From positions 1-64,000 of the forward strand of contig WPIO01000177.1 of assembly GCA_009760855.2 (NCBI GenBank): a stretch of 64,000 nucleotides of DNA. Direction: 5' to 3'. The notes under the pieces were generated by a model. The model saw nothing but the letters and a program-made list of their open reading frames with translations, was not told the DNA's origin and did no database searches. How positions within the stretch are numbered: the stretch's first letter is position 1; every line of letters starts with the position of its first letter. Below are positions 47,901 to 58,434 of the stretch, piece after piece. Source of the DNA: Cristatella mucedo (taxonomy: Eukaryota; Bryozoa; Phylactolaemata; Cristatellidae). The translations under genes and the position numbers were made by a program.

Positions 47901-50198
47901 GTGCAATCGGGGGCTTACAGTTGGTGGGTTACTCTGCAGCCATGCTTTTATGTCGTAGGTAACGCAGTTGCCACAGCACACCTCTTCTCGCTGACCAGCA
48001 TTGGCTGCCAGTCAAGTAGCACACCGACGTCGAGGTTCCGTCACTCACGTTGAAGTCCCTTCATTCTTTGGCTCCAGCCTACCGAGCAGATCTACTCGCC
48101 CACCAGTCTAGGCGTCATAGCAACCGCTTTTCTGAATCAAATCCTCGTATGAACATCAAATCTTTTGGCGAACGTGCCTTCAGTTTATGTTCTCCCAATG
48201 CCTGAAACTCACTCCCGACTGACCTCACGACATCCTTGACTTGACCACATTTAAAAAGAAGCTAAAACGCATCTATTTATCACAGAATTGAGTTTGTCCA
48301 CGTGATTCATCCTTTGCGTACTTACACAGCCTGACACTGTGCATCTTGCCACTAACCATACCTCCATGCTGACCCTATGTATGTTGCCTCTAACCATGTC
48401 ATGCTTGTTGATCATGAGCATGCTACCACTAACGATTCGGTCATGCTTCCTTTACAGTATATTTAAAGGGCACAGAAAGAAATTAAGTTCTCTGAGGGTG
48501 CTATAAAAATGTATTATTATTATTAGTATTATTCTCTACAGTACACTCCCTGGCATGTCTGGACCTTATAAACAATGATCTATTTATAGCAAGTTTCAGT
48601 GCAGCGAGGACTTAATTTATTGCGACGAATGCAAGCTACTAGCAAGTTTTTCGTGGTAAATCTACCCACGACATTGTCTCGTTAATAATAGCGCAGGTCT
48701 CCTAACCGACAATTGTTGATTATTAATGCAAGCATGTTTACACTAGTCTTATCTGGCATGATTATCTTACATTTGCAATTCTTCCCGACAATGCATTGCC
48801 AGTAGCTGTAAGGTTAGTGTTCGTTAGGTTAGGTTAGCGGGGTTGTTGCGTAGTAATCGGTTGGGACTTTTAACATGCTTACTTAGCTAATGCTAGCTTA
48901 TATGAGCTGGTCGTGTTTTCGCACTTCCTTGGTTAGCCGTTGTTAGTATACCCGAGTAAGCATTCATCAATCCACCGAGTGGGAATTAATCATTCCTAAT
49001 TGGTCTTTGGACATGGTCAATTATATCTAAAATTGAATGGTGGAAGAATAATAAACTTCTCAGTGTCTCGTGAAGGAAGCACCAACTTCAAAGCCACATC
49101 GTTCAGAACTTTTACGAAACGCTTCACATAAGTTGTTAAAGGAATCGCATCAAACCATTAGCGATTATAGCCAAGCGTGTATGAAATAGACAGCAAACTT
49201 AGTAAACATCCGAAGTGACTAAAGGAAAAAAGTTGTTATCACGCAGCCACACAGAGACCTAAGCTTAACCTTTTTAAAGCTAGCAAATAGCCCGGTGAAA
49301 CGCAGCCCCTCTAGTGAACGAGCAAGAGCCGACGCAAAACTCTAACGAGCCTGCGGAGGTTGCCGTTAGCTATGCTGCAGTAAACTCCACAGGTCACTAT
49401 TCATGTGCGCTGGTACAAACTAATACACAGGTATGAGTTTCCTGCTTCTGTTCATGGGAAGGAAAGCAAACGGTGGGCTCCTACCAGCTTCTGACATTCG
49501 ACGATAGACAAACGGGGAGTGCTCTCACGGTGCCATACCGAAGCTGGACGTAGAACGGTAGTGTGCACCAGGGAAAGAAGACATATAAGCTAGTGCGAAG
49601 GAGGCCACACAAGTACATGTAAATGTATAAGACTTTGGCTCAAACGGTCCCCAGTAGAAATGGCTACGAGCAAGCATTGAAATAAGGACGTACCGTGACA
49701 TTGGGCACTTTCTCCTTGAGCCTGCGGGCCACTCCGGTAACCGTGCCACCAGTGCCCACCGCGAAAACGATCATGTCCAATTTGCCCTCACAGCTATCCA
49801 GAATTTCTTCAGCCGTCGTATCATAATGAGCAAGAGGATTAGAAGCGTTACGATGCTAAGACAAACAGTTTCAACTACGTAAATGTGCACTCACGCATAC
49901 ACATGCACACATAATTGTGTGAGAAAAAACTAGACACAGATGCTGAAATGACAATAATCCAAGCAAACTGTTGCTGTCCTATGCAATCATTTGCTATGTA
50001 AACACAAGTCGAACAACAATTACACTTTAGAAGAGAAAGATGATGTGGATATCCGAACTCAGTTAAACCAATGGAACAGTTCAGCTATGCACGATTGTCC
50101 TTTATACTGTAGAAAACGCTGACAGTAGCTTCACGCGATGGACGAGGACCAACAAATAAAAAAGTTTGACTTACTGGGCAGAAGAAAGTCGTCGGATG

Positions 50199-50241
<43 letters not shown>

Positions 50242-50563
50242 CTTCTCTACTGCAGCTTACAAACCTGCAAGCTAAGGTTTTCCAGACACACACTCTAGCA
50301 ATTACTATATAACAAGATATATACTCTCAGAAATTGAGCTACAGGAGGCCACCACATTTGAGCTTTAATCCACTTTCTGGCTTGGGTTTACTGATATATC
50401 TGTACCAGTGCATCTCAGTCACGTGAGCAAACACAAGTGCGAATGTGCACGTACGTGCATATATGCTTTTATGCATGTTCATGCATCCATGCTGGTCTTT
50501 GTACGTGCTCGCAGGTCTGTGTGTGTGAGTGTGCGTTTGTGCACGTGTGTCTGTGTGCATACG

Positions 50564-50614
<51 letters not shown>

Positions 50615-52006
50615 GCACGTGTGTGTGTGTGTCAAGCCAAAAACGTCGAGCAAATAACATCAAACCTAGCTAGTAAGTTCCATTCAGGATTTAGCTAATC
50701 ACCCTAAAGAGAGAACTACTGACTTTGTACAACGACATTCAAAAGAACTATTGACTACGGCAGAGGCTTTCTACTCAATCTACTTTGGGCAGCTTTGATA
50801 CCATTGATCCATTAATCATCAAATCTTCCTTCAGCACTTATCGTCTCACCTGAATCCCAGGCATTGTATTCCACCAGTCATCTGCAGGAAGTATCTCAGT
50901 GCTCTGTGCTAAGCCTTCTTCTTTTCATAGTTTATGCTCTCCCTATGTGCTTATGTGATCTCCAAGCTCAGTCTGGACTTTCACTTTATGCAGATTACAC
51001 TTAGCTCTATCTTTGCTTTGATTTCTCACGGCCTTCCTGGACCTCAGATTTTGCCAACGCCCTGGCAGTTTGTATTGCTGATATTAGCACTTGCATTACA
51101 GCAAACTTGTCTAAATTGAATGACGTCAAGGTCAACCTACTTATCATTGGCTTAGTGTCACTCAGAAAAAGCTTTCCCCAAAACTGGGTTAGCCAGCATC
51201 TCCCGTGTAGCTTCTGATCTGATATTTGGGTTCTCATATTTCATATTCTGATTTTTTATACTGATATTTAGGTTGCTGTTCCATAATGATTGATATTGTG
51301 GAAATTCGAGTTTGCTAAGAAAAAGGCATTGCCGTGAAGTAAGCCTCTTCATTTGTGACATCCTGTCTAGAATTCTCAAACTTTTGACTTTCGGGTCGTG
51401 CAACTCAAGGTGCTTTAGGTCTGTTCATCCTCTCCGTCTAACTTACCTATCTCAAATACTTACTCAATATTTCGACCGAGCTTTTAGTTTATATGCACCG
51501 ACCTGAAAATGGCAACTTTTTATGGACTGACGAAATGGCATCCTTGACTTGACGAAACTTCACTCAAAGCTTCAATTCTACCTGTTCTTCACAAATTTCT
51601 TTCATCCTTGTAAATCATCAATCATGTGTTTATGTGTACTAAAGTATTGTGGGTGTTATTGTAGTTGATTACTTCGAGATTATGTTTTCTCAAGGAGCTA
51701 TACAGTTTCATTTTTTCATTATTAAATTACAACGAGGCTGCTAGATGTACAGCCAGGCTGCTAGACATCCAATAAGACTGAGCAAGTGAGTTAGGGATTT
51801 CTCTGACCTTTCAGTAGCAACAGGAGCTTGACTGCAAAACCGAGTGTAAATTCCAAAAGCTACATACAAAATTTAATAGAGTAGTGTTGTATAGCTTACC
51901 AATTTCACACTCGATGCCTTCATCCTTCGTGATTTTGTTGATTTTTACCATAGGTGTGTCGCCGATGAATTGAAGAAGGCTACTGAGAATCTTCGATCGC
52001 TTGGGC
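32802..52006 (-). CDS. CBS: Cystathionine beta-synthase gene, multi-exon, central exons missing
   Basis: Ten exons on the minus strand, all with GT-AG borders and matching phases: 51900-52006, 49694-49855, 45210-45338, 44453-44537, 43718-43832, 43554-43628, 43206-43340, 42735-42843, 37808-37892, 32802-32902. Together they code about 367 residues of a protein usually near 500-550. CBS condenses serine and homocysteine to cystathionine with PLP in the cytosol. The exons cover the fold-type II PLP domain start ([12 protein letters not shown]), the phosphate loop GTGGT, GGS, and the C-terminal pair of CBS domains. The segment with the catalytic lysine and the following PLP-binding residues (about 110 residues) should lie between 49,856 and 51,899 but I find none there. 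The extreme N-terminus is also not seen. Either a pseudogene, a local deletion or an assembly fault. Confidence 0.85.
33000..35080. other. CBS intron sequence without recognised content
   Basis: Part of the 4.9-kb last intron of CBS. AT-rich, no gene or repeat family recognised. Confidence 0.4.
35090..35420 (+). mobile_element. CR1/L2-like LINE fragment in a CBS intron
   Basis: Plus strand frames read [20 protein letters not shown] and [11 protein letters not shown], the C-terminal end of CR1/L2 reverse transcriptases, with stops and shifts. Confidence 0.65.
35863..36373 (+). repeat. 510-bp direct repeat, copy 1
   Basis: About 90% identical to 39,075-39,585 along its whole length, beginning TGTATGCCTGCACAACCCAC. 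No coding capacity recognised. Either an unnamed interspersed repeat or a local duplication. Confidence 0.85.
37000..37110 (-). repeat. SINE family 2, minus strand
   Basis: Reverse-complement matches to the family 2 body: GGTCTCGAGTCC box B region, TATGTGAAACGTCTTGATAG tail. Confidence 0.55.
37115..37709 (-). mobile_element. CR1/L2-like LINE, C-terminal ORF plus 3' end
   Basis: The minus-strand frame of 146 residues (37,709-37,269) includes [20 protein letters not shown] and [14 protein letters not shown], the family's C-terminal GxRxFSxxxPxxWNxLP and FKxxLKT motifs. The standard LINE 3' end follows (CTAGATAGAGATTTAGACC). 5'-truncated copy in a CBS intron. Confidence 0.7.
37808..37892 (-). 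CDS. CBS: CBS exon, second CBS domain start
   Basis: Acceptor GAACAG|GTT, donor CAAG|GTAATC. Encodes [20 protein letters not shown]. Separated from the previous exon by a 4.8-kb repeat-filled intron. Confidence 0.9.
39075..39585 (+). repeat. 510-bp direct repeat, copy 2
   Basis: See copy 1 at 35,863. Same orientation, 3.2 kb apart, both inside the 37.9-42.7 and 32.9-37.8 kb CBS introns. Confidence 0.85.
39583..40115. other. Coding-like fragment of unknown origin
   Basis: An 80-residue Lys-rich open frame (39,583-39,825) continues with protein-like but broken frames to about 40,115. It might be a transposase remnant, but no family motif is visible. Confidence 0.25.
40190..40290 (-). repeat. 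SINE family 2, minus strand
   Basis: AGGCTCGAGTACGATGACAT (reverse) carries the box B region, with the AACGCCTGAATTGAGATT tail. It lies inside a minisatellite (unit copies at 40,137 and from 40,291). Confidence 0.6.
40291..40381. repeat. 30-bp minisatellite
   Basis: Three 30-bp units of the type CGTGGATGGCATTGGGGCTG + TGTGAGGGAA; one further unit lies at 40,137 on the other side of a SINE. Confidence 0.85.
42735..42843 (-). CDS. CBS: CBS exon, [12 protein letters not shown]
   Basis: Acceptor CTTTCAG|C, donor CAG|GTAACC, phase 0 at the end. Encodes [19 protein letters not shown] and KAIYKQFKQ. Confidence 0.92.
42945..43080 (+). repeat. SINE family 2
   Basis: TTTTGGCCTAAGGGCTAAGG (box A-like), GCGCTCGAACCCTGTGGCC (box B-like) and tail TATGTGAAGCACCTTGATAC. 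Confidence 0.7.
43206..43340 (-). CDS. CBS: CBS exon, first CBS domain
   Basis: Acceptor GCTTGTAG|A, donor ACGG|GTAAGT. Encodes [27 protein letters not shown] and [11 protein letters not shown]: first half of the regulatory Bateman module that binds S-adenosylmethionine in mammalian CBS. Confidence 0.9.
43554..43628 (-). CDS. CBS: CBS exon, interdomain linker
   Basis: Begins after TTGCTAG| with [18 protein letters not shown]. The donor AGCAG|GTTCGT is chosen because it gives phase 2, as the next exon requires. Linker between the catalytic and CBS domains. Confidence 0.8.
43718..43832 (-). CDS. CBS: CBS exon, GGS to LPDSIRNYM
   Basis: Acceptor TTTTTCCAG|GAGGC, donor CAT|GTAAGT within the Met codon. 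Encodes [14 protein letters not shown] (Ser of the PLP pyridine contact retained) and [17 protein letters not shown], the end of the catalytic domain. Confidence 0.92.
44337..44412. repeat. CA/CCCACA-rich low-complexity stretch in a CBS intron
   Basis: Imperfect CACACA / CCCACA repeats. Confidence 0.8.
44453..44537 (-). CDS. CBS: CBS exon, [14 protein letters not shown]
   Basis: 28 codons plus one base. Acceptor CCTAG|GTGGTT, donor TGTG|GTGAGT. Contains VVDKWY and [13 protein letters not shown]. Confidence 0.92.
45210..45338 (-). CDS. CBS: CBS exon, [10 protein letters not shown]
   Basis: 43 codons, phase 0-0, acceptor TTGCAG|GTG and donor TCG|GTAAGC. It carries [20 protein letters not shown] and [13 protein letters not shown], hallmark CBS sequence. 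Confidence 0.93.
45420..47800. other. CBS intron sequence without recognised content
   Basis: First half of the 4.4-kb intron between the IGVDP and NASNP exons. No repeat family or gene recognised. Confidence 0.4.
47810..48535 (+). mobile_element. CR1/L2-like LINE, 3' part
   Basis: [37 protein letters not shown] and [13 protein letters not shown] are the hallmark C-terminal RT blocks. Then the TTTAAAGGGCACAGAAAGAA 3' end and (ATT)n. Frameshifted. Confidence 0.75.
49694..49855 (-). CDS. CBS: CBS exon, [16 protein letters not shown] to GTGGT loop
   Basis: 54 codons, phase 0 at both ends, acceptor TTAG|CATCGT and donor ACG|GTACGT. It carries [18 protein letters not shown] and the PLP phosphate-binding VGTGGTVTG, very close to animal CBS. 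Confidence 0.92.
50203..50239. repeat. (TA)n microsatellite
   Basis: About 18 TA dinucleotides. Confidence 0.95.
50567..50632. repeat. (GT)n microsatellite
   Basis: GT dinucleotides with one TTTGCGCAC interruption. Confidence 0.95.
50740..51720 (+). mobile_element. Decayed CR1/L2-like LINE in the CBS intron
   Basis: Plus strand fragments resemble the RT region (a [16 protein letters not shown]-like block near 50,800) and the C-terminal region ([35 protein letters not shown] at 51,350-51,500), with many stops. It fills the very intron in which the CBS catalytic exons are missing. Confidence 0.5.
51900..52006 (-). CDS. CBS: CBS exon, start of the PLP domain
   Basis: Encodes [20 protein letters not shown]... 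through GIECEI, aligning with the conserved start of the CBS catalytic domain. Donor ATTG|GTAAGC (phase 1). Acceptor TTTGGCAG| is likely; an in-frame ATG at 52,021-52,023 is the alternative start. Confidence 0.8.
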
Positions 52007-52139
52007 CTGCCAAATGTGCACATATTCCTGCATGCACTGTGGAGGCTTCACATAGATCAAGTACGACATTATTATGCGATAAGTAAACACATACCACAAT
52101 AATAACGAGCAATGAAAAGTTCATGCTAGCTGCAAATGT

Positions 52140-52800
52140 TAGTAATTAAAATTGCCGCCAGGAAGGATTGTAGCTGGTGTCCTTAATCCTGGTCATAAAA
52201 AGGTGTATAAAGAGTTTAAAAACCTTTGTACAATTATTGAGCTTAGTTTCATCGACTTAAGGTTCAAGAGTGCAAACTTACTTTATGCAACAAAGGTACG
52301 GTTACTTTTATTACATCAACACTACCATTGTTACAACTTGCTTAAACATGATCACCAGTTTGGTTGCATTCACTGGCAGTAATGTAATATTTCGAGTTTG
52401 CCCATCAAGGCTAGGGATGGGGTATTTAAATGTCATGACAGTACAAACTTCGAACATCGTTACGACATTAATAGGCTCTAAAAGCCAGAAAATTCTTTGA
52501 ATTAATCGATCAAACATGCCTTCACTGAGGTACAGGGAAATCCAAATGCCCGTTGAGTAAGTCAATTTATATAATCTATGACCCGTTTCGCTTTCACAAT
52601 TTGTAAATATAATTTTGAATGTGAATCCGCCTATCCATAAACAGAAGTCATCATTGTAATGCTTATGTTGCGCACTTTGTGAGATTTATAGGACGAGTGA
52701 CACGAGAGACATGTCCAAACGGATGATAATTAATCAATTTGCATGTATTGCTGCAACGTGCATCCTCATAGTTGAAATCAAGCGTTGAATTGTGCATGGA
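52140..52800. other. Non-coding AT-rich sequence upstream of the CBS exon
   Basis: No gene recognised; no upstream CBS exon found here. Confidence 0.4.
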
Positions 52801-52899
52801 GTTATGAAAAAGCAGTATGCAGGCTATTGATCAGCACGCTACCAATAACGTGTTTATATGGTGTGGAGATAATCTCATGGGTGTATGACAATATTAATG

Positions 52900-53960
52900 C
52901 TGAATAATTTAACATATTTCCTAGAAATAGAATATTATGGAAAAAATGAATTAATTCAAGGTTCAGATGAGTGGAACAAATTAATAATCCTAAATATTGG
53001 TGGATCATAGATATATTTTGTGTTAAGAAGAAATGCAATATTTGGAGATCAGAGTGACCTTGGTATTGAGGGAATGGCATAAAGATAACTAAAAAAATAC
53101 TTAGCACACAGAAATTAGGTTGATTATGCACCCAATAGTATTTGGAAACATTTTTGAGCCAATAGTTCCAAAATATTTAGAAATTAAATTCATAAAGTTA
53201 GAATGCTCTAATGTTTGCTTAACAAAGATGGTTGTTATAGATATTTTCCTGGTGAAAAACTGATAAAACTACACTAGTCGAGATAAAGTGTCTATGAATC
53301 AGAAGTATTAGGGGTGGATTCATTCTGCCAAAGTATCATGCCCTGTGTTTACTAGGTCTAAATGTATTAGAATTAAGCGAATGCTATTTTTGAATTTGAA
53401 TTATCTGTCCCTGGATTAGACTGCGAAGTAGTACCTGAAAACTCTATTGCTGTTGGAAACTTTAGAGTGCCTATAGACTCTGAAATAGACATACCAATTA
53501 GTAAACCATTATTTTTATTTTTATTAGGAAAAAGTAGCACTTCGACTTTGAGTACGATATAAAACGATATAAAGTATTGCGTAGTAAGATCATTAACTCA
53601 GGCTATTACAGAACCAGATACAAATAGATTTTTTAGAATAATACCAGTAGTAAAAGAAGTGTCAGTTAGATCAAAGATTTTAATATAAAAGTATGTAGAA
53701 GAATCACAAGATTTATATCACCAGGATTTTTTTTAATTTAGCAAACAATTTATTATTTCATAGCTAATCTTGGACTCAGTTTTTTTACTAGCAAGATCAT
53801 AAATATCACATCTGATTTCAAATGGTAACTTAGGCCTGTGAATAACTTTTTAAATACAACTTTTTTACATGGACATCCACTTAGTATATAATCTTCCATA
53901 ATCATAGTCTTTTCTAATTAAAACAAAACACTTTCATTACTATAGAATTTCATTCTTAAC
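52900..53960 (+). other. AT-rich island with decayed virus-like frames
   Basis: Base composition matches the viral element at 1-9.9 kb rather than the surrounding host DNA. Coherent plus-strand peptides appear between stops: YYGKNELIQGSDEWNKLIIL (about 52,930), EFELSVPGLDCEVVPENSIA and VPIDSEIDIPI (53,390-53,510), RSLTQAITEPDTNRFFRIIP (53,590-53,650). I cannot assign them to a family. It may be a second, older fragment of a viral or Maverick-type element. Confidence 0.35.
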
Positions 53961-54164
53961 TTTAAAAGGGAGAAAAAACTAAGAGAATTGTGATTCAGAG
54001 TCTGATATAAGCCAAGTATTCAAGCCTTGACCAAAGGAAGTTCCTAATGGATTCTTTAATTAATAATATCTAGTGAGAGCCATCAGGCTGACATGCCATA
54101 TAAATGCCAACTGATAACGGATATAAATATGCATTCTTGGAAAAATTGTCGCTAAGCAACTGGT

Positions 54165-54770
54165 TGCACATATTGAAATGAATAGAATTTCAGAAACATT
54201 TCAATCGGGGTTCAAGAGGCAGCATTCCACTAAAACTGCTCTCCAAAGTATTAACATTTACATTCTATGCGGCAACGATGACGGGAATGTCACCACCCCC
54301 TAGCGCTGCTAGATCTATCAGCTGCCATCGATACCATTAATCCCGATGTCCTACTTAAACCATTGAGAACAACGATCTGTCTGGCAGACAAGGCACTGGC
54401 GTGGTTTAAATCGCACTTGTCTGATCGTGTTCAATCCGTTTCGTGTGAGGATCAGGTCTCACCCACGAGACCGGTCACCTGTGGAATCCCTCAAGGGTCC
54501 GTCTTTGGTCCCTTGCTGTTCTCCATTTATACTCAATCTCTTGGAAAATGGAGTAAGACCCATTAAATAGGATATCACTTTTATGCTGATGATACTCAGC
54601 TATATTTGTCATTCAAACCGTCAGAATCTGCTGTAGCAACTGATTAACTGAATGCTTGCCTTGCCAACATTCGACCCTGGATGTCAGAAAATTTCTTCAA
54701 ACTAAATGACGATAAAACCAAACTGCTGCTCATAAGACACCCTAAGAGAGTGGCTGGATTAGCGGGAAAT
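54165..54770 (+). mobile_element. CR1/L2-like LINE, RT fragment
   Basis: Reading frames show GFKRQHSTKTAL-like, ALAWFKSHLSDRVQSVSCED, CGIPQGSVFGPLLFSIYT and YADDTQLYLSF (the RT catalytic box) in order across three frames. This is the central RT of a CR1/L2 LINE. Confidence 0.8.
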
Positions 54771-55029
54771 TCAAGTAAATACAAACGAAATTCGACCGAA
54801 AATAGAATATGTGTGTATGGTACCTTTCGAAAGACAAATATGTTAGAACTGGGATCGGAAGTTCTGACGACATCCGCACGAAAGAAAAAAATTGTAATGC
54901 AAACCACGCCTAGTCCGGATGTAAACCGGAAGCAATAAATTTAAAAATAAAAAATTTACAGATTTCTGCATCATGTGCCACTTGTATCCCAACTTGTCTA
55001 ATCTTGGTAGCTCGCTATAGATGCTTTGG

Positions 55030-55200
55030 TGAGCCGTAATGGCTCACTAGGTAAGGTGGTTGCTTTTCACGACCTCGGTCCCGAGATCGTGGGTTCGAAT
55101 CCTGTGGTGGGCGATCCATTATCGCTGCTGCAAGCGGTGGTGATAGCCGTCAAGGCTCTTGTGTTGCTATACAAAACGAGGCTGTTAAATCATCTTTTAT
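55030..55200 (+). repeat. tRNA-derived SINE, family 1 (best-preserved copy)
   Basis: TAATGGCTCACTAGGTAAGG (box A-like) and GTGGGTTCGAATCCTGTGG (box B) are about 50 bp apart. The body TGATAGCCGTCAAGGCTCTT ... GCTATACAAAACGAGGCTG matches the other copies. Confidence 0.8.
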
Positions 55201-57300
55201 TTATTAATGCTTTAAGCTTGTTAAGGTGCATTCTTGTGACTGTTATACAGCTTCATTTCCAGGGTTGTTTGGTGCCTTATAAATTGCACAAATTGGCTAA
55301 TATTTCACGCATCAGACTGAAATTTGAAATGCGAGTTCATCTCTGCTTGTTTGACCATAATCTGGAATATTTTTTTATTTCGGTTGGATAGATTAGGCTG
55401 CATACGTCATCAAACGTCTTGGAGCTTTATTTTGTGCAATCGTGGACATATAGAAGCGAATGTATAAAACCGAAATAAAAATAGTCCAGACTGTCGTCAA
55501 ACAATACTATGGAATACATGAACGAGTGGTATTTGCTATCTGCGAGATCTCTTTATCACTTAAAGCGAGAATGAGTGCCAAGTGCAGGGAAGAGCGAATT
55601 CAATGTGGTGATGGTGAGGTTCGCTAATAGCAAAAACATATTCTACTCGGCTTCTCAAAAGCATGGCCTTAAATAAAAGTTTTTTTTGCTAAAATGCACT
55701 GCTGGAGTACCTGCCAAGCTACCGAAACGCTTGTAAGCCAAATATCGTGAGTAGACGGCTTAACGAACAAGGACCGAACGCAAAGGTGGCCAAGTGGAAG
55801 CAATTGTTGACAAAATTGGAGCACAAAAAGCAATGGCTGGATATTTGCTTTCCGATACCAGCACTGGACAGCTGCACAGTAGAACTGCTGTGGACTATCA
55901 ATAGGCAGATTCAAGATAGGCTGATTCACTTATTTTCAGGCTATACGATTTTTATAAGTTCACACATACCAATTGGCACAGATTCAGGATCGATTCTTTG
56001 ATGCAAGCCAGGGGTTCTAGTAAAAAAGCTTAAATCTCCGGGTGTTCGATATAATCATCACTGCAGAACGTACGGCAAAAATGTTTAGTCTGGGAGTTTC
56101 AACAAAACACTGACCTTGGAGCATGATAATGAGGTGATGATGACGGATCTGCACCAAGCTTCCAGGTACAGTGGCTTGGAAAGTCGGGCCGGATCCACGC
56201 CCTCTCAGCAGCTTCGCTGGCCGTGGAACGGAAATCAGTGTTTCTATTTTCTGCCATGCGGGTGATGATGATGTCTGGAAAGTAAAAGCGGTCATAAACA
56301 AAAGAACAGCATCAAAAAATGATATGGCGATAGGCCTAATGAAAAAAGCTAGATGGATATCAGCAGTGTTTCATTGCCAGCATCACTCGGTCATCATTGC
56401 TTTGTAGGTGCTTTAATTAAGCAGACAGCTAGGGCACTATCCAAACACAAGGAACATAGTCTGAAACACGGAAAACTCGTGGAGGCAGCTGAACAAAACG
56501 AGTATTTAACTTACGTGTATAGTACTGTGTTAGCACGGCAGTAAAAGAAAATTTCAATCTACGGATCCGACGTAAATGGCACCGGTCAAGTAGCAATGTG
56601 GACAAAAAAGTACCATATTTGTAGGTCTATAAGGATCATACGTCCTTTCAGTACCGACAGCAATAGCATATAAAAAAGATTTAAGCTTGCTAACACATTG
56701 TGAACAACCACGATTGCAAAATTCGCTATTCTTTGGGACTGGCGGGCACTACACCAGTGCAAGACACAAAAAAGAGTTCGCTGTCAGCCACAGACGATCT
56801 CCAGCAGGCAAGCACATACAAAGAGTGGGCTCATACACAGAGTGACAGTTGTGACGGTGACAGCAGACAAGCAAAGCAGCCGAGCATTGCACAGACTTCC
56901 AAGTGTCTCATAAAACAGGGCAAGTTGACCTGCAAGCTTGAAATTGCAGACGTCGGGACGACGGCATGTAAAAAAGGCTTGGAGCAGCGTGGCTGCATTA
57001 TCCTCGTACATGTTTGCCGGAAAAGACGCCGCACTGTCGGACCTTCAGCAGCCGAGTCTCGACCGAAGCAAGAGGATTTAGGGCGCTCGGCTTGCTCAGC
57101 ATTTGCACACGGGAGTGAACCGAAGGTGGCAACAAAGAAAAAAAACTCGCACTGCTAAATGCGCCGGCCAGCAGCAATGACGCAGCAAATACGTCGAATG
57201 AACCGGCGGCATTCGGGGGAGATGGGCCAGACGGGCGTCGAAGCCACGCTGATGGCGGATATCCAGCTCTTAAAAACTCGTGGTAAGTGAGCCAAATCCG
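55201..57300. other. Region without recognised genes
   Basis: Open frames up to 152 residues (56,700-57,158) have no recognisable domain. Nothing else identified. Confidence 0.35.
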
Positions 57301-57312
57301 GCCAGCCAGCAT

Positions 57313-57371
57313 TCGAATACGAACAACTTACGACGAGTAAGACTCGCTGTAAGCTGTTCGTATTCGAATAA
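57313..57371. repeat. Palindrome with 15-bp perfect arms
   Basis: ATTCGAATACGAACA at 57,313 is repeated inverted at the other end, with a shorter inner CTTAC/GTAAG pair. It sits just upstream of gypsy A remnant coding sequence. Confidence 0.8.
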
Positions 57372-57384
57372 TGCTCGTAAATAT

Positions 57385-58253
57385 TCGCCGGAGTTTCTCG
57401 TGGGTCTTCTCGATAGTGGATGTTTCGTACCCTCTCATCGGCGCCGATTTCCTTACTCGTTTCGGGCTCATCGTAGACCTCGAGCACCGCTCACTGTGCG
57501 ATTTGAGCTCTGTGCTTCTTAAACGGTGCGATCTTACTTTGTCCATTACGCCCTATCATCTCTGCTCCACCCCTTTGACTCTACGCCTCCGACTGCTCCG
57601 CTTCACTTCGCCGAATCTCAAGCATCACGCAACCCAGAAACCTCTCTGCGCCGGTCAAGCATTCGGTTCGCCACCACAGTGTCACGAGCCTATCCGCTCC
57701 CGCCTTTGAAGCCTGGCTCTAGATCGTCAGAGATACGGCTCTCGCTGAATTCGAGCATACGCTGCAGCTGGGAATCATGGAGCCGTCTGAGATCGAGTAC
57801 GCCAGCCCTCTCCATCTCGTACCCAAAAAGGATGGCGACTGGCGCCCTTGCGGTGACTATCGCGCTTTGAATCGCATCAGCCAGCGCGACTCTTGTCCTC
57901 TACTGGCGCTTAACGATTTCGCATCTGCACTACACGGCAATGTGGCTTTCTCTCAAATCGATCTCGTGCGGGCATATCATCAAATACCCATTCATCCCGG
58001 CGACGTCCCTAAAACTGCCGTAATCACGCCGTTCATGCTGTTTCAATTCAAGCGAATGCGTTTCGGCTTGAGGAATGCTGCCCAGACCTTGAGCGTTTCA
58101 TCGACCAGTAAACCGAAGACTTGATTTCTGTTTTCCGTTCCTGGATGATCTTTATATCGCGTCTGTCAGCGAGATCGAGCACGGAAGGAAGGAATCTTCC
58201 ATCGCCTCGAGGAATACGGGGTAATCATCAACCGATCTAAGTATTTGAAGTTT
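57385..58253 (+). mobile_element. Gypsy element A, protease end and RT (left part)
   Basis: DVSYPLIGADFLTRFGLIVD is the end of a gypsy protease. From 57,777 the RT reads EPSEIEYASPLHLVPKKDGD, RPCGDYRALN, FSQIDLVRAYHQIPI and FGLRNAAQT, then, in another frame, FLDDLYIAS (RT active site). The frame reaches the NRSKY region and is interrupted at 58,254 by gypsy B. It resumes at 62,666. Confidence 0.85.
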
Positions 58254-58434
58254 TGTTGGGTCCGCCTGGCTAGTCCAGTCGCCAGCCTCTTCCGGCCGAG
58301 AACAGTGGACCCACTTGCAGCAGCCGATTCAAAGACAGCGTGGTGGCCGTGCGGCTCAGCTCCGCAGTTGTTTAACACGCGGCATCTGCCTGCGCCGTCT
58401 TGATCTGTGCGAGACTACCCGCACAATTTTAACG
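58254..58434 (+). repeat. Gypsy B left LTR
   Basis: Matches the 62,481 LTR and the solo LTR at 26,161, including CTTCCGGCCGAGAAC and GCCGTCTTGATCTGTGCGAG. Confidence 0.8.

Noticed and set aside
48820-48840. Telomere-like GGTTAGGTTAG
   Set aside because: Only two units; too short to be an interstitial telomeric array.
50339-50698. Open frames rich in Cys-Val / Thr-His
   Set aside because: Artefact of the GT microsatellite.
55030-55110. tRNA gene suggested by box A and box B
   Set aside because: No foldable cloverleaf or acceptor stem seen by eye, and the sequence recurs as a SINE with a long body.
56700-57158. 152-residue open frame as a gene
   Set aside because: No domain, no homologue recognised, composition like random host sequence.
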